64,000 nucleotides of DNA from Bacteroidales bacterium (GCA_013138975.1 WTBR01000079.1:1-64000); one strand, 5' to 3'. Counted from the first letter of the stretch, positions 16,155 to 26,665 are shown. Made by a program: numbers and translations. The notes: generated by a model from the letters alone, not told the origin.

Positions 16155-19100
16155 ATGAAAAAAAATTTACAATTAATTTTACTGTTTCTATTTATTGGAA
16201 ACATGGGTTTTTCACAAACATTGCTTTTACAGGAAAGCTTTGAAGGTGATGCAACAAACTATGATGCCAACACTTTTACAGATGGAGCTTCTGACTATTT
16301 CACAGTTTTCAATACTTCTTCTCCTCCTACTGGTTGGCCAAGGGCATTTTCAAACGTCGATGGTAGTTATATGTTTGGAGCAGAGGATTTGGATGATGTT
16401 GATAATCCTCTTGCCCCAACAGATATTAATGGCTATATCGTAATTAGTAGTCAAAATATTACATCATATGATCAAGTACAAGTTACATTAGCATTAAGTG
16501 CAGTGTATGATGGTGGACTTGATGTAAGTTTTGAAGAAACAGATCCTGATGGAATATTTGTAGAATATGCCTTTGATGGTAACATTGCAACTGTAGGTGA
16601 TGCATTTGTAAATACAGGAACATATACAACAGTAGGGCAGTTTAAAGGAAATAATGGAATCAATGCTACAGGTCTTTATGAAGATACCGACTTAGATGGA
16701 AAAGGTGATGGAACATTATTGACTGAAGCATTTCAGGATTTCTCCTACACTATTAATACAAATGGAGCTACAAACATTTCGATACGGATTGTGGTAGAAA
16801 ATGATCTCTCAGAAGAGATAGGAATTGATAATATTCGGGTATATGGAATAGCAGCTGCTGGTCCGGAAATGGATGTACAAGGAAACAGCATATCAATAGT
16901 TGATGGAGATATTGCACCATCAATATCAGATCATACTGATTTTGGAAGCACTGGAGTTAGTTCTGGGACAGTTATAAGAACTTTTACAATAGAAAATTCA
17001 GGTGCGGCTTCTTTAACTTTAACAGATGTATTGCCTTATGTAGCAATAACAGGTCACACTTCTGATTTTTCCATTACATCTAATCCAGCAAATAGTATAG
17101 CCGCAAGTGGAGGAACAACTACCTTTAATGTTACTTTTAATCCTACTGCTAGTGGAACAAGATCAGCAACTCTTAGTATAGCAAATAATGATAGTGATGA
17201 AAATCCTTATAATTTCGATATACAAGGAACTGGTAATGTGGCACCAACTGTGACTACAAGTGCAGCAGGTAGCATAAGTACGACCTCTGCCACTTTGGGT
17301 GGTGAAGTAACATCTGACGGTGGTGCGGCTGTATCCGAGCGAGGTATAGTTTATTCTACTACAGATGCAACACCAACGATTGCAGAAGGAGCAACAAAAG
17401 ATGCAAATGGATCAGGTACTGGAACATATTCTGAGTCCATCGGATCATTAAGTCCTAATATAACTTATTACTATAATGCATATGCTATTAATACCGAAGG
17501 CACTTCTTATGGAACAGCCAGCAGTTTTACTACCTTAAAGCTTTCACAAACTATTACTTTTGCTGCTCTATCAGCAAAAACATATGGCGATGCCGATTTT
17601 GCACCTGGAGCATCCGCAAGTAGTGGCTTAACAGTTACATATAGTAGTTCAAATACAGCTGTTGCAACTATAGTAAGTGAAAAAATTCATATTGTCAGCG
17701 CTGGTAGTTGTACAATTTTCGCAGATCAAGCTGGAAATGATACTTATTATGCAGCTAGTCAGGAATCTCAATCATTAACTATTAATAAAGCAACACCAAG
17801 TATTACATGGGCAGATCCATCTGATATTGTTTATGGTACAGCTTTAAGCGCAACAGAATTAAATGCAACAAGTCCTGTAGCAGGTACTTTTGTTTACACC
17901 CCTGCTTTAACTACTGAATTAGATGCAGGTGCGGGACAAATTTTATCTGTTGAATTTACACCAAGCGATGTTGATAATTATAATAACAATACAGCAACGG
18001 CTACTTTAAATGTAACCAAAGCAACACCTAGTATTACATGGACAGATCCATCTGATATTGTTTATGGTACAGCTTTAAGCGCAACAGAATTAAATGCAAC
18101 AAGTCCTGAAGCAGGTACTTTTGTTTACACCCCTGCTTTGACTACTGTATTAAATGTGGGTGCGGGACAAACTTTATCTGTTGAATTTACACCAAGCGAT
18201 GCTGTTAATTATAATAACAATACAGCAACGGCTACTTTAAATGTAAGCAAAGCAACACCAACTGTTAATACATGGCCAACAGCCGCAGGAATTCTTTATG
18301 GTGAAGATTTATCATCGGCGACATTAAATGATGATGGTGAAGCAACGGTAGATGGAAACTTTACATACGATGATAATACAATAAGCCCTGATGTAGGAAT
18401 ATATAGTGCTGCTTTAACTTTTACACCAATTGATGGAAGCAATTACAATACTGTTGCTGGAAACATTAATGTAAATGTTTATGACCTAGCTACTGTAACA
18501 ACAAATACAGCCACAGAAGTTGCAGCAAAAACAGTAACTTTAAACGGATTAGTAAATGCAAATAATGCTGATACAGATGTTAGTTTTGAATATGGATTAA
18601 CAGATAGTTATGGAGAATTTATTGCTGCTGTTCAGAGTCCAGTTTCAGGTACAACAAATACAGATGTAAATGCTGATATTTCAGGATTAACTCCAAATAC
18701 TACCTATCATTACAGAGTAGTCGGTGATAATGTCGTAGGAATAAGTAATGGATCAGATTTAACTTTCACGACATTATCGCAAGATCCAATTGTTACTACC
18801 AATGCTGCATCTGATATTGAATCATCAGGAGCTATTTTAAATGGTACGGTAAATGCAAATGATTTAAGTACAACTGTTACTTTTGAATATGGATTGACTG
18901 AAGCTTATGGAACTTTTGTAACTGCAGATCAAAGTCCTGTGACTGGTACAACCGGCACTGATGTAAGTTTAAGTATTACTGACCTAATCCCTAATACTAC
19001 TTATCATTTTCGTGTTGTGGGAGTTAATTCAGAAAATACTGCTTATGGTTCAGATTTAACATTTATAACTTTGTCGCAAGATCCTATTGCTACAACCAAT

Positions 19101-19889
19101 GCTGCATATGGTATAGAACCTACAGTAGCTATTTTGCATGGTACCATAAATGCAAATGATTATAGTACAACAGTAACATTCGAATATGGATTTACTACTG
19201 ATTACGGAAATACTGTAACTGCTGATCAAAGTCCTGTGACAGGAATAACAGATACAGAAGTAAGTGTTATTATTACAGACTTGAATCCTGATACTACATA
19301 TCATTTCCGTGTAAGCGGAGAGAGTTTAGGTGGTACAAGTAACGGTGATGATCAAACGTTTACAACTAATAAATATAGCCAGACAATAACATTTGCTGCT
19401 TTAGTTGATAAAACAACTGATGATACTGATTTTGATCCAGGAGCAACTAGCAGTCTTGGATTAGTTATCACTTATATTAGTAGTAATGAGCTAGTAGCAA
19501 CAATAGTTAATGATCAAGTTCATATTGTTGGTGCGGGATCAACAAGTATTTTTGCAGCTCAGTTAGGAAATGATACTGTATATGCTGCTACTCCTGTTGA
19601 ACAGAGCTTAACGGTTACCCAAGCTACAGGAATTAAAGAAACTGAATTTGCCAAGTTTAATATGTATCCAAATCCGGCAACTGACATTATTAGTATAGAT
19701 ATTGAAAATATATCATACTCTGAAAATGTAGAAATTTCAATTATTGATTTAAATGGTAAAATAATATATCATAAAAATATTGAAAATTCTAATTGTAAGA
19801 TCAATGTTAGTGATTATAGCGCTGGATTATACTTCGTTGAACTAAAAACATCGGGTAATATTCACAAAAGAAAATTAATTATTGAATAA
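16155..19889 (+). CDS. Large secreted T9SS protein with MBG and fibronectin-like repeats
   Basis: 1244 residues. Signal peptide MKKNLQLILLFLFIGNMGFSQ. Next comes a jelly-roll-like domain (about 20-235), a choice-of-anchor-D/ASPM-type Ig domain (about 240-360), and a fibronectin-like module (about 365-460). MBG-type repeats follow (TYGDADFAPGASASSGL onward), two of them an almost exact 231 bp tandem duplication. Then come three ~98-residue modules with FEYGLT...TTYHFRVVG, another MBG-like unit and a T9SS type A sorting domain (MYPNPATDIISID ... AGLYFVELKTSG ... KRKLIIE). It is exported by T9SS and probably cell-surface attached. Ligand unknown. It starts 29 bases after the formyltransferase and ends at a strong terminator. 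Confidence 0.88.
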   Translation: MKKNLQLILLFLFIGNMGFSQTLLLQESFEGDATNYDANTFTDGASDYFTVFNTSSPPTGWPRAFSNVDGSYMFGAEDLDDVDNPLAPTDINGYIVISSQNITSYDQVQVTLALSAVYDGGLDVSFEETDPDGIFVEYAFDGNIATVGDAFVNTGTYTTVGQFKGNNGINATGLYEDTDLDGKGDGTLLTEAFQDFSYTINTNGATNISIRIVVENDLSEEIGIDNIRVYGIAAAGPEMDVQGNSISIVDGDIAPSISDHTDFGSTGVSSGTVIRTFTIENSGAASLTLTDVLPYVAITGHTSDFSITSNPANSIAASGGTTTFNVTFNPTASGTRSATLSIANNDSDENPYNFDIQGTGNVAPTVTTSAAGSISTTSATLGGEVTSDGGAAVSERGIVYSTTDATPTIAEGATKDANGSGTGTYSESIGSLSPNITYYYNAYAINTEGTSYGTASSFTTLKLSQTITFAALSAKTYGDADFAPGASASSGLTVTYSSSNTAVATIVSEKIHIVSAGSCTIFADQAGNDTYYAASQESQSLTINKATPSITWADPSDIVYGTALSATELNATSPVAGTFVYTPALTTELDAGAGQILSVEFTPSDVDNYNNNTATATLNVTKATPSITWTDPSDIVYGTALSATELNATSPEAGTFVYTPALTTVLNVGAGQTLSVEFTPSDAVNYNNNTATATLNVSKATPTVNTWPTAAGILYGEDLSSATLNDDGEATVDGNFTYDDNTISPDVGIYSAALTFTPIDGSNYNTVAGNINVNVYDLATVTTNTATEVAAKTVTLNGLVNANNADTDVSFEYGLTDSYGEFIAAVQSPVSGTTNTDVNADISGLTPNTTYHYRVVGDNVVGISNGSDLTFTTLSQDPIVTTNAASDIESSGAILNGTVNANDLSTTVTFEYGLTEAYGTFVTADQSPVTGTTGTDVSLSITDLIPNTTYHFRVVGVNSENTAYGSDLTFITLSQDPIATTNAAYGIEPTVAILHGTINANDYSTTVTFEYGFTTDYGNTVTADQSPVTGITDTEVSVIITDLNPDTTYHFRVSGESLGGTSNGDDQTFTTNKYSQTITFAALVDKTTDDTDFDPGATSSLGLVITYISSNELVATIVNDQVHIVGAGSTSIFAAQLGNDTVYAATPVEQSLTVTQATGIKETEFAKFNMYPNPATDIISIDIENISYSENVEISIIDLNGKIIYHKNIENSNCKINVSDYSAGLYFVELKTSGNIHKRKLIIE
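17787..18248 (+). repeat. Two tandem 231 bp units inside the T9SS gene
   Basis: The unit beginning AAAGCAACACC at 17787 recurs at 18018 and the third start at 18249 opens a diverged copy. Period 231 bp equals 77 codons, so copy-number change keeps the frame. Confidence 0.9.
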
Positions 19890-19907
19890 TTAATTGATAA
19901 AAAATCC

Positions 19908-19940
19908 AAAAAGCACAAGCAATTTTTGCTTGTGCTTTTT
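19908..19940. terminator. Bidirectional terminator
   Basis: AAAAAGCACAAGC, loop AATTTTT, GCTTGTGCTTTTT. It lies between the convergent T9SS gene (plus) and the C_GCAxxG_C_C gene (minus) and can serve both. Confidence 0.88.
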
Positions 19941-19968
19941 TATTTTATATTAAATCAATGAAAAGTAT

Positions 19969-20817
19969 TTATAGAATAGACTTATTATTTGCAAGTACAT
20001 TAATTAGTTTATCGCAACCACCGTTTTTAATAAATTCTGTATGTTCATCAATTGTATTAAAACGTTTCCCACATATTTCGTGACATTCCATTTTATAATC
20101 GGTTGCTTCATAGAATTTTTTTATTATCTTTTCTGAATCCGGATCAGATAATGAAGATTTCCAGTTTTCTTTTTTAACTAATTCGAGAATGGTCTTCCAA
20201 ATGGCAGCACTAAGTGCTCCGCAACCACTACCACTCAATCCTAGGCCTCCCGCAAATCCGGCAACCATGGACATTTCTTCTTCACTCCCATCCATTTTTT
20301 TCACAACTTCAGAAGCACAACTTATGGCCTGTTGAGTAGATTCATTTTGTTCTAATGATAATCCTTCATGTGCTGCTTTAATAGCTTCTGGAGCCCATTT
20401 TTCAGCAAGCTTATAGCAAGATAGGAATTTACCGGTAAACATATATTTTGCAAAATTCCATTTATTTTTAAAATCCGTCTTAGTAAAATCTTCACATTCA
20501 ATACATTTTGTCCTGTTTTCAAAAGATTTCATAAGATGCTGAGTTGCTTTTATTGCTACAGCTATTGCTTTACCCATTTCATTATTCCTACGAAAAGATT
20601 CTGCACCAACAGCCATTGATGCTCCCCAGAGCATTCCACATTGATATCCTTGTTGTAATATTCCACCAGCTAATGGATCTAACGCACGCTCTTCTTTTTC
20701 TTTTGGATGACCAAATTCGCGATTTAATATATAAAAAAATGTGTGCGAGCACGTACCTTTAGTTAGAAATACTCTTTTAGCACTTAATTTTGCCTTTTTT
20801 GTTTTTATCAGATTCAT
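19969..20817 (-). CDS. C_GCAxxG_C_C family protein
   Basis: 282 residues. The family motif is seen as a lone Cys near 23, then GGILQQGYQCGMLWGASMAVG (about 51-71), and GLGLSGSGCGALSAAIWKTIL (about 189-209). Conserved Cys residues follow in the C-terminal part (ATDYKMECHEICGKRF). Family members are thought to be redox or metal-binding proteins of anaerobes; the reaction is not established. The ATG at 20817 is preceded by AGGAGG at 20829-20824, a perfect Shine-Dalgarno that Bacteroidota genes normally lack. With the adjoining broken methyltransferase, which is the next gene upstream, this suggests a block acquired from another phylum such as Firmicutes. Confidence 0.83.
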   Translation of the reverse strand: MNLIKTKKAKLSAKRVFLTKGTCSHTFFYILNREFGHPKEKEERALDPLAGGILQQGYQCGMLWGASMAVGAESFRRNNEMGKAIAVAIKATQHLMKSFENRTKCIECEDFTKTDFKNKWNFAKYMFTGKFLSCYKLAEKWAPEAIKAAHEGLSLEQNESTQQAISCASEVVKKMDGSEEEMSMVAGFAGGLGLSGSGCGALSAAIWKTILELVKKENWKSSLSDPDSEKIIKKFYEATDYKMECHEICGKRFNTIDEHTEFIKNGGCDKLINVLANNKSIL

Positions 20818-20823
20818 GGTATT

Positions 20824-20829
20824 CCTCCT
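20824..20829 (-). promoter_or_regulatory. Unusually strong Shine-Dalgarno site
   Basis: AGGAGG on the minus strand, 6 bases before the ATG of the C_GCAxxG_C_C gene. It stands out because neighbouring genes have AT-rich leaders without such a site. Confidence 0.75.
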
Positions 20830-20854
20830 GATTATAATTTGTTGGTTTTATTAT

Positions 20855-21372
20855 CTATACTTTTCTGGCTACAACAAAATAGTTTGGTGGATTATGAGAT
20901 GTTTTTTTAGTATTAATAATTTGAAAATTTTCAGCTATTGAATCTTCTAATTCAGAAATTTTGAATGGTTTTATAAATGGAACAATTCCTATTTTACTTA
21001 AGAATATAAAGAAAAAGCCCAATAATAATTTTTCTCCCAAGCAAGCTGTTTCTGAAATAAAAAGCCCTTCTAGTTTTAATAATTCTTTTATACGTTGCAT
21101 AACATTTTGATTATCATCTAATAAATGCAAAATTGTATTAAATGATTCTTTTTTATACTTCTTATCAAATATGTTTGAGTGCTCAAAATAAATATTATCA
21201 ATTTTGCGTTCATCTACTTTTCTTTTTGTAATATAGATCATCTTAGATGATATATCTTTCACATTGTCAGCAAATCAATAGCCATTGCTCCTGTCGAACA
21301 TCCATAATCCTTACTATTACTAATACCTGAAACCCTGTCACAAAACTTTTCTGATTTATTCATTTTATACAT
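20855..21372 (-). pseudogene. Broken SAM-dependent methyltransferase
   Basis: An N-terminal piece from 21372 or 21363 reads MNKSEKFCDRVS then YGCSTGAMAIDLL (motif I, normally YGCGTG) before a stop. The frame changes near 21265 into DNVKDISSKMIYITKRK and a long C-terminal part with HLLDDNQNVMQRIKELLKLEG, GLFISETACLGEK and HNPPNYFVVARKV. The spacing between motif I and ISSKMI is shorter than in intact relatives and a stretch before HLLDD also seems missing, so several deletions occurred. The last open piece (20855-21262, 135 codons) would lack the SAM-binding loop. It lies 38 bases upstream of the C_GCAxxG_C_C gene on the same strand, probably an old operon. Confidence 0.75.
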
Positions 21373-21947
21373 ATTTTGACATTGTTAAAATATGTCCCTT
21401 AATTAAGGATAATGGTCATTATTTCTGTATTAACTTTTTTCATATTTTAATCAATTTATGAAACTGTATGTTGAATGTGAAATTTCGTCAGTAATTAATC
21501 ACAACTATTGTTTATATTTTTAAATTGAATCTTCTTAACAATTGGCATATTATTTTACTTCTAAAATCAACATTATCTGCAATTTACAATATTTTGTGTA
21601 GTATGCAAAAGAAAAAGATGTACCTTCTGAAATCTTGATATGAATAATATTAGATTTATTCCGGGAAATTAAGAAAGCAATTTTTCTGTTAGGTATTTAT
21701 AAAATAATTACAAAATAATCCCCTGTTTCTTCATGCGAATTTAAGATAGTCTTCTACAAAAATAAGATTATCAATATTTCTTTGATTATAATAAATACAT
21801 TGCATACTGTTAATATTAGAATCTTATAATCAATTATTTATAAATTTAATAATTGAAGTACAACTATCTAATCAAACCGCTAGCTTAAAGCTAGTTTAAT
21901 CAATAATTATTTTTTATTTAAACATTTTATTAATTAACCAAAATCTT
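21373..21947. other. Long AT-rich upstream region, no gene
   Basis: 575 bp without a credible ORF. A tight palindrome CTAGCTT-A-AAGCTAG at 21880-21894 lies about 50 bases before the next ATG, where it would fall in the mRNA leader of the T9SS gene. No known riboswitch was recognised. Confidence 0.5.
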
Positions 21948-24900
21948 ATGAAAAAACTATTACTTATTATGGTGTTGGGTTTATTTGCGTTTGGCTCAAA
22001 TGCTCAACAATGGAAAAAAAACTTACCTCAACAAGACAAAAAGGCTAATACCTTTTTCGATTACCAAAAAGCATTTAATGACTATTGGGGATCATATGAT
22101 GTTGTTGGCGGAATGTATTTAGATGAAGCAGGAAACAAAACAAAAGCTCCGGGATGGAAACAATTTAAACGTTGGGAGTATTTTTGGAAATCAAGAGTTG
22201 ATAATGTAACTGGTGAATTTCCTAACAAATCTGCTTGGGAAGCTTGGGAGGATTATCAAGTTAAAAATCCTTCATCAAAATCTCTAAAAGGAGATTGGGA
22301 ACCATTAGGACCATCAAATCTGGATGCATCTGATGACGGAGCATTGCAAGAAAGTGGAACAGGTCGTTTAAATAACATGACTTTTGACCCAATTGACGAT
22401 AATCATTTTTGGGTAGGCGCACCTTCAGGTGGCGTTTGGGAATCTACTGATAACGGAATAACATGGACATGTTTAACTGATGCTTTACCAATTATTGGTG
22501 TTAGTGATATAGCAATACCTTCTAATTATAATGTATCAACAAACCCTGTTATTTATATTGGTTCTGGTGACAGAGACGCTATTGACGATCCTTCAATTGG
22601 GGTACTTAAATCTACTGATGGTGGAACAACATGGGTAACTACCGGACTTACTTTTAATGCATCTTCAAATGTTAGAATAGGTCGTGTATTATGTTCTCCT
22701 TATGATGCTAATACAATTATTGCTGCAACCTCAGTGGGTGTTTATAAATCTACTGACGCAGGTGCTTCATGGTCAATGATGCAATCAGGTTTTTTCATTG
22801 ACATGGAACTTATTCCTACTACTAACACATTAATTGCAACAACTATGGGTTTAGGCTCAAAAGCATTCATGTCTTCAAATATGGCTGATACTTGGACAGA
22901 AGTGTTTACAGGAGATGTTGTTAATGAGTATAGATGCGATGTTGCTGTTACAGCTGCAAGTACAAGTATTGTATATTTAATTACTGATTATGCTGTAACT
23001 GATGCATTATACGGTATTTATAAATCAACAAACGGAGGAGCATCTTTTACAAAAGTATATGATGGTTTAACCGCAAACAATTTATATGGTTGGAATGCAA
23101 CAAATACTGAAAATGATGGAGGTCAAGGATGGTATGACGTTGCTTTAGCTGTTTCAAATACTGATGCTAATGTAGTATATGTTGGTGGTGTTAATGCTTA
23201 TGTTTCAACAGACGGTGCTACTAGTTTTACTATTTGTAGTGGTTGGAGAACAGGATTAAATTGTGATGTAGTGCATGCTGATCATCATAATGCATATTTT
23301 AGAGCATCAGACGATAGAATGTATGATGTTAATGATGGTGGTGTTTATTATTGTGACAATGTTACTGCTGGAGGTTCAAGTGTTTGGACATCTATCACTA
23401 ACGGTATTGTAACTGGTCAATTATATGATATTGGTGTTTCTCAATTAACAGAAGGAACTATTGTTGCCGGTTTCCAAGATAATGGAACTAAATTATTAAC
23501 ACCAACTTCTTATCCTAACTGGAATATAGTAAAAGGTGGAGACGGAATGTGTTGTGCTATTGACCCAACAAATACAGCTACTCAATGGGGAACTTACGTA
23601 GAATTACAAGTTGACCAAACTACAACAACATGGGGATCTGCATCAAGTATTAGAAACGGTGGTACTGCACAATGGGCTGGTCCACTTGAGGCTGACCCAA
23701 CAGGCAACGGTGTTGTTTATATTGGAACTGCTTCTGTTGAAGTATATCCTGCTCCAGCAAAAAATGATTCTAAACCCGGCGGCGGCGGCGGCGGTGGACG
23801 TTCATCATGGGGAAATTTATCCGGAACATTAGATGGAACAAATTTCCTAAGTGCATTAGATGTTTTTAATGACGGTCAAGATCGAGTTATTTGGACAGCA
23901 AGTCCTGCTGGATGTTGGAAATCTGATAACACTGGTTATAACTTTACTTTAGTTTCTGGTTTACCAGCAAATTTGGTAACTGACATTGCTATTGATGAAG
24001 ATGATTACAATCATGTATATGTTTGTTTTGGTGGTTATGATGCATATAATGTATATGAAACAACTGACGGTGGATCAAACTGGGCTGACGTGTCTACAGG
24101 TCTACCTGTAGCACCAACAGGAGCTATTGTTATTAACGAACAAAATACAACTGATCATGAGGTATATGTTGGTACAGATGCTGGTGTATTTGTTAAATTA
24201 GGTACAGCACCATGGCAATTATATACTAACGGAATGCCATTTGTTAGTATTACTGACTTAGAATTTTATTATAATGTGAATCCTGAAAATTCATATTTAT
24301 GTGCAGCTACTTATGGAAGAGGAATATGGAAAACTGATTGTTATACACCTCCTACCTTAGATGCTTCTATTTCTGCAGTTGTTGAACCACAAACTGAATA
24401 TTGTGATCCAGGTACGATTATTCCTACATTCACTTTATCAAATATTGGAATTAATGCACTTACAAGTGCTGATATAGCATATTCTATTGATGGTGGTACA
24501 GTTATTTCTCAAAGTTGGACTGGATCTCTTGCACAAGGAGTATCTGTAGATATTACATTCTCTGCTATTAGTTTAACTCTTGGAGCTCATTCAATTACTG
24601 CTACACTATCTAATCCTAATGGTAACAGTGTTGATGAAAATTCTGACAATGATTCAAAACAAAAGGATTATGCACTTTGGGATCATAACATGCCTTATAC
24701 ACAAAACTTTGATGATTTCCCAAGTGGAGGTAATACAAATAATTATGATGGTGGTATAGTTTTATTAAGCAAATGTTGGGTGAATGAATCAAATGATGAT
24801 ATAGACTGGAGTGTTACATCCGGCGCTTCACCTTCTTCAAGCACAGGTCCTTCAGGAGATCATACTTCTGGCAATGGAGTTTATCTTTATACTGAATCAT

Positions 24901-25535
24901 CAGGTAGTAATAATGCTAAAATTGCAAAAGTTTCAAGTCCGGTTATTGATTTAACATCATATACTACTAGTACTGTTACATTCTGGTATCACATGTATAG
25001 TGTTGATAATACAATTGGATCTTTAACTATTGATTTATTTTATAACGGTACTCAATACAATAACGTTTCTGTTAATTGGAACGGTACAGTTGCTACAAGT
25101 ATTTCTGGTGATCAAGGTGATGCATGGTATCAAGCTACAGTAGATATTTCAGCTGCTGATGGTTCAAGTGATTTTGTATTTACTTTTGATGCTTTAACAG
25201 GTAGTGATTTTGCAGGTGATATGGCAATTGATGATTTTTCAGTTACAGGAACTGATGCATCAAAAAGCACTACATCTATATATGATTTAGAAAATTCTGA
25301 TCTATTTAGTGTATATCCAAATCCTAGCAACGGAAGATTTAATATTATAACTAAAAATGTTGAAAATGAGTCTGAAATTGAGATTCATGATGCAGCAGGA
25401 AAATTAGTTTATAAAGGAAGAATTGAAAATAGTGATACTCACGCAGTAGATCTACAAGATTCTCCAGCAGGAATTTATTTTATTAAAGTACAGTCTGGTA
25501 ACACAATCGTTAACAAGAAGGTAATTATTAAATAA
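21948..25535 (+). CDS. Large secreted T9SS protein with sortilin/BNR-type beta-propeller
   Basis: 1195 residues. Signal peptide MKKLLLIMVLGLFAFGSNAQ. The main part (about 95-800) is a Vps10/sortilin-like propeller with repeated Asp-box style signatures: GGVWESTDNGITWTCL, GVLKSTDGGTTWVTT, GVYKSTDAGASWSMM, YETTDGGSNWADV. A linker KPGGGGGGGRSSWG near 610 is encoded by a GGC run. A CARDB-like domain (about 805-905) and a MAM/jelly-roll-like domain (about 915-1100, PYTQNFDDFPSGG) follow, then a T9SS type A sorting domain (VYPNPSNGRFNI ... AGIYFIKVQSGNTIVNKKVIIK). Such proteins are exported to the surface; similar ones are often annotated as glycosyl hydrolase-like without proven activity. Monocistronic, with terminator at 25552-25580. 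Confidence 0.88.
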   Translation: MKKLLLIMVLGLFAFGSNAQQWKKNLPQQDKKANTFFDYQKAFNDYWGSYDVVGGMYLDEAGNKTKAPGWKQFKRWEYFWKSRVDNVTGEFPNKSAWEAWEDYQVKNPSSKSLKGDWEPLGPSNLDASDDGALQESGTGRLNNMTFDPIDDNHFWVGAPSGGVWESTDNGITWTCLTDALPIIGVSDIAIPSNYNVSTNPVIYIGSGDRDAIDDPSIGVLKSTDGGTTWVTTGLTFNASSNVRIGRVLCSPYDANTIIAATSVGVYKSTDAGASWSMMQSGFFIDMELIPTTNTLIATTMGLGSKAFMSSNMADTWTEVFTGDVVNEYRCDVAVTAASTSIVYLITDYAVTDALYGIYKSTNGGASFTKVYDGLTANNLYGWNATNTENDGGQGWYDVALAVSNTDANVVYVGGVNAYVSTDGATSFTICSGWRTGLNCDVVHADHHNAYFRASDDRMYDVNDGGVYYCDNVTAGGSSVWTSITNGIVTGQLYDIGVSQLTEGTIVAGFQDNGTKLLTPTSYPNWNIVKGGDGMCCAIDPTNTATQWGTYVELQVDQTTTTWGSASSIRNGGTAQWAGPLEADPTGNGVVYIGTASVEVYPAPAKNDSKPGGGGGGGRSSWGNLSGTLDGTNFLSALDVFNDGQDRVIWTASPAGCWKSDNTGYNFTLVSGLPANLVTDIAIDEDDYNHVYVCFGGYDAYNVYETTDGGSNWADVSTGLPVAPTGAIVINEQNTTDHEVYVGTDAGVFVKLGTAPWQLYTNGMPFVSITDLEFYYNVNPENSYLCAATYGRGIWKTDCYTPPTLDASISAVVEPQTEYCDPGTIIPTFTLSNIGINALTSADIAYSIDGGTVISQSWTGSLAQGVSVDITFSAISLTLGAHSITATLSNPNGNSVDENSDNDSKQKDYALWDHNMPYTQNFDDFPSGGNTNNYDGGIVLLSKCWVNESNDDIDWSVTSGASPSSSTGPSGDHTSGNGVYLYTESSGSNNAKIAKVSSPVIDLTSYTTSTVTFWYHMYSVDNTIGSLTIDLFYNGTQYNNVSVNWNGTVATSISGDQGDAWYQATVDISAADGSSDFVFTFDALTGSDFAGDMAIDDFSVTGTDASKSTTSIYDLENSDLFSVYPNPSNGRFNIITKNVENESEIEIHDAAGKLVYKGRIENSDTHAVDLQDSPAGIYFIKVQSGNTIVNKKVIIK

Positions 25536-25551
25536 TAATTCGCTTAATTAA

Positions 25552-25587
25552 AAAGAGGATGTCTAAACAACATCCTCTTTTTTTATA
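25552..25587 (+). terminator. Intrinsic terminator
   Basis: AAAGAGGATG, 9-base loop, CATCCTCTTT and a run of T. Directly behind the T9SS propeller gene. Confidence 0.88.
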
Positions 25588-25809
25588 TTATAATGTGAGT
25601 TTAATTTCAATAGAAACCCCACATATTCCAAGACTCAATGTTATAAACTGTGCATTGTTTTATTCTGATTTGTCAATTTGTTATGTATTAAACATGAAAT
25701 ACGAAATAATTTAGTATTTAGGTTGAAATCTAAATTGCCTGAAAGGCAAAAATTAAATAAAGCCAGATTTTAAATCGCTTTTTTTCTCCTCCATTTTATA
25801 CAGTTAGTA

Positions 25810-26556
25810 TTATTTATCTTTTAGAAGTCTTTTATATTTCAGTTGATTTGCTTTATTTGGCATTTCGTATAAAGAATCAAATACATTTTCAATTATTTCA
25901 ATTGCCAAACTTAACTCCTCCATTGAAGGAGTATTCAACTCATGAATGGAAGTATTTCCAAGAAATCTATGTTCATGTAAAATCTCCGCATTTTTTTTTG
26001 TTAATATACCTTGTTGATGTAAACCATTTATCTTTCCTTGAAGATTATTTCGTTTCTCAACCTTAATTGTATCATCATCCTTTTTAATTTCTACATTTCC
26101 ATTTTCTATACCATTCACCTTACACAGCCCCTCTACAAGAGCTCTAGCACCTGCACCACATAAAGTAAAGTTTTCATTATTATAACAGTCAATTGTTTCT
26201 TTATAAATTCGACTCAAATTATTAGGAACATTATAAAACGATTTTACATTCCAGGTATCTTTACTTCGTTTTGGATAAACTTGAATATCTGCATAAGATC
26301 CTCCATCTTCTCCAATACCATATTCTTCTGAATTAGTCTGCTCAAGTCTAAATGAAATAGTTTCACAACCTAAACATTGAATTATTTCATATTCATTATG
26401 CCATTGATAAACATCATCATAATCCATGGGAGCTTCACCTCGTTCATTTGCAGATATTACTACTTTATGATTCGTGGCAACTTTACAATTTTGACAAACC
26501 ACTGAATGGATGTTATTTTGTGTCTCGTTTAACAATATCTTTATGGTTTCTTTCAT
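25810..26556 (-). CDS. DUF4145-domain protein
   Basis: 248 residues. The N-terminus carries two CxxC pairs (CQNCKVATNHK near 20 and CLGCETISF near 60) that could form a zinc ribbon. The C-terminal half is the DUF4145 region with LCGAGARALVEGLCKVNG, LHQQGILTKKNAEILHEHRFLGN and IHELNTPSMEELSLAIEII. The domain occurs alone and next to defence or restriction genes in many bacteria, but no such partner is adjacent here. Its function is unknown. No signal peptide or membrane segment. It appears to be transcribed alone. Confidence 0.75.
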   Translation of the reverse strand: MKETIKILLNETQNNIHSVVCQNCKVATNHKVVISANERGEAPMDYDDVYQWHNEYEIIQCLGCETISFRLEQTNSEEYGIGEDGGSYADIQVYPKRSKDTWNVKSFYNVPNNLSRIYKETIDCYNNENFTLCGAGARALVEGLCKVNGIENGNVEIKKDDDTIKVEKRNNLQGKINGLHQQGILTKKNAEILHEHRFLGNTSIHELNTPSMEELSLAIEIIENVFDSLYEMPNKANQLKYKRLLKDK

Positions 26557-26665
26557 ATTAAATTACTCTATTTATTTATGAAGGATTCTCATTTATGGGA
26601 CTAATTACACCTAACTAAAACATATAGTAAAAATTACAAAATACTGATTCTTTGAAATTTTCACA

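Noticed and set aside
21880..21894. CTAGCTTAAAGCTAG palindrome as a riboswitch or operator
   Set aside because: Only one short palindrome, no second copy or conserved core seen; kept as a note within the gap description.
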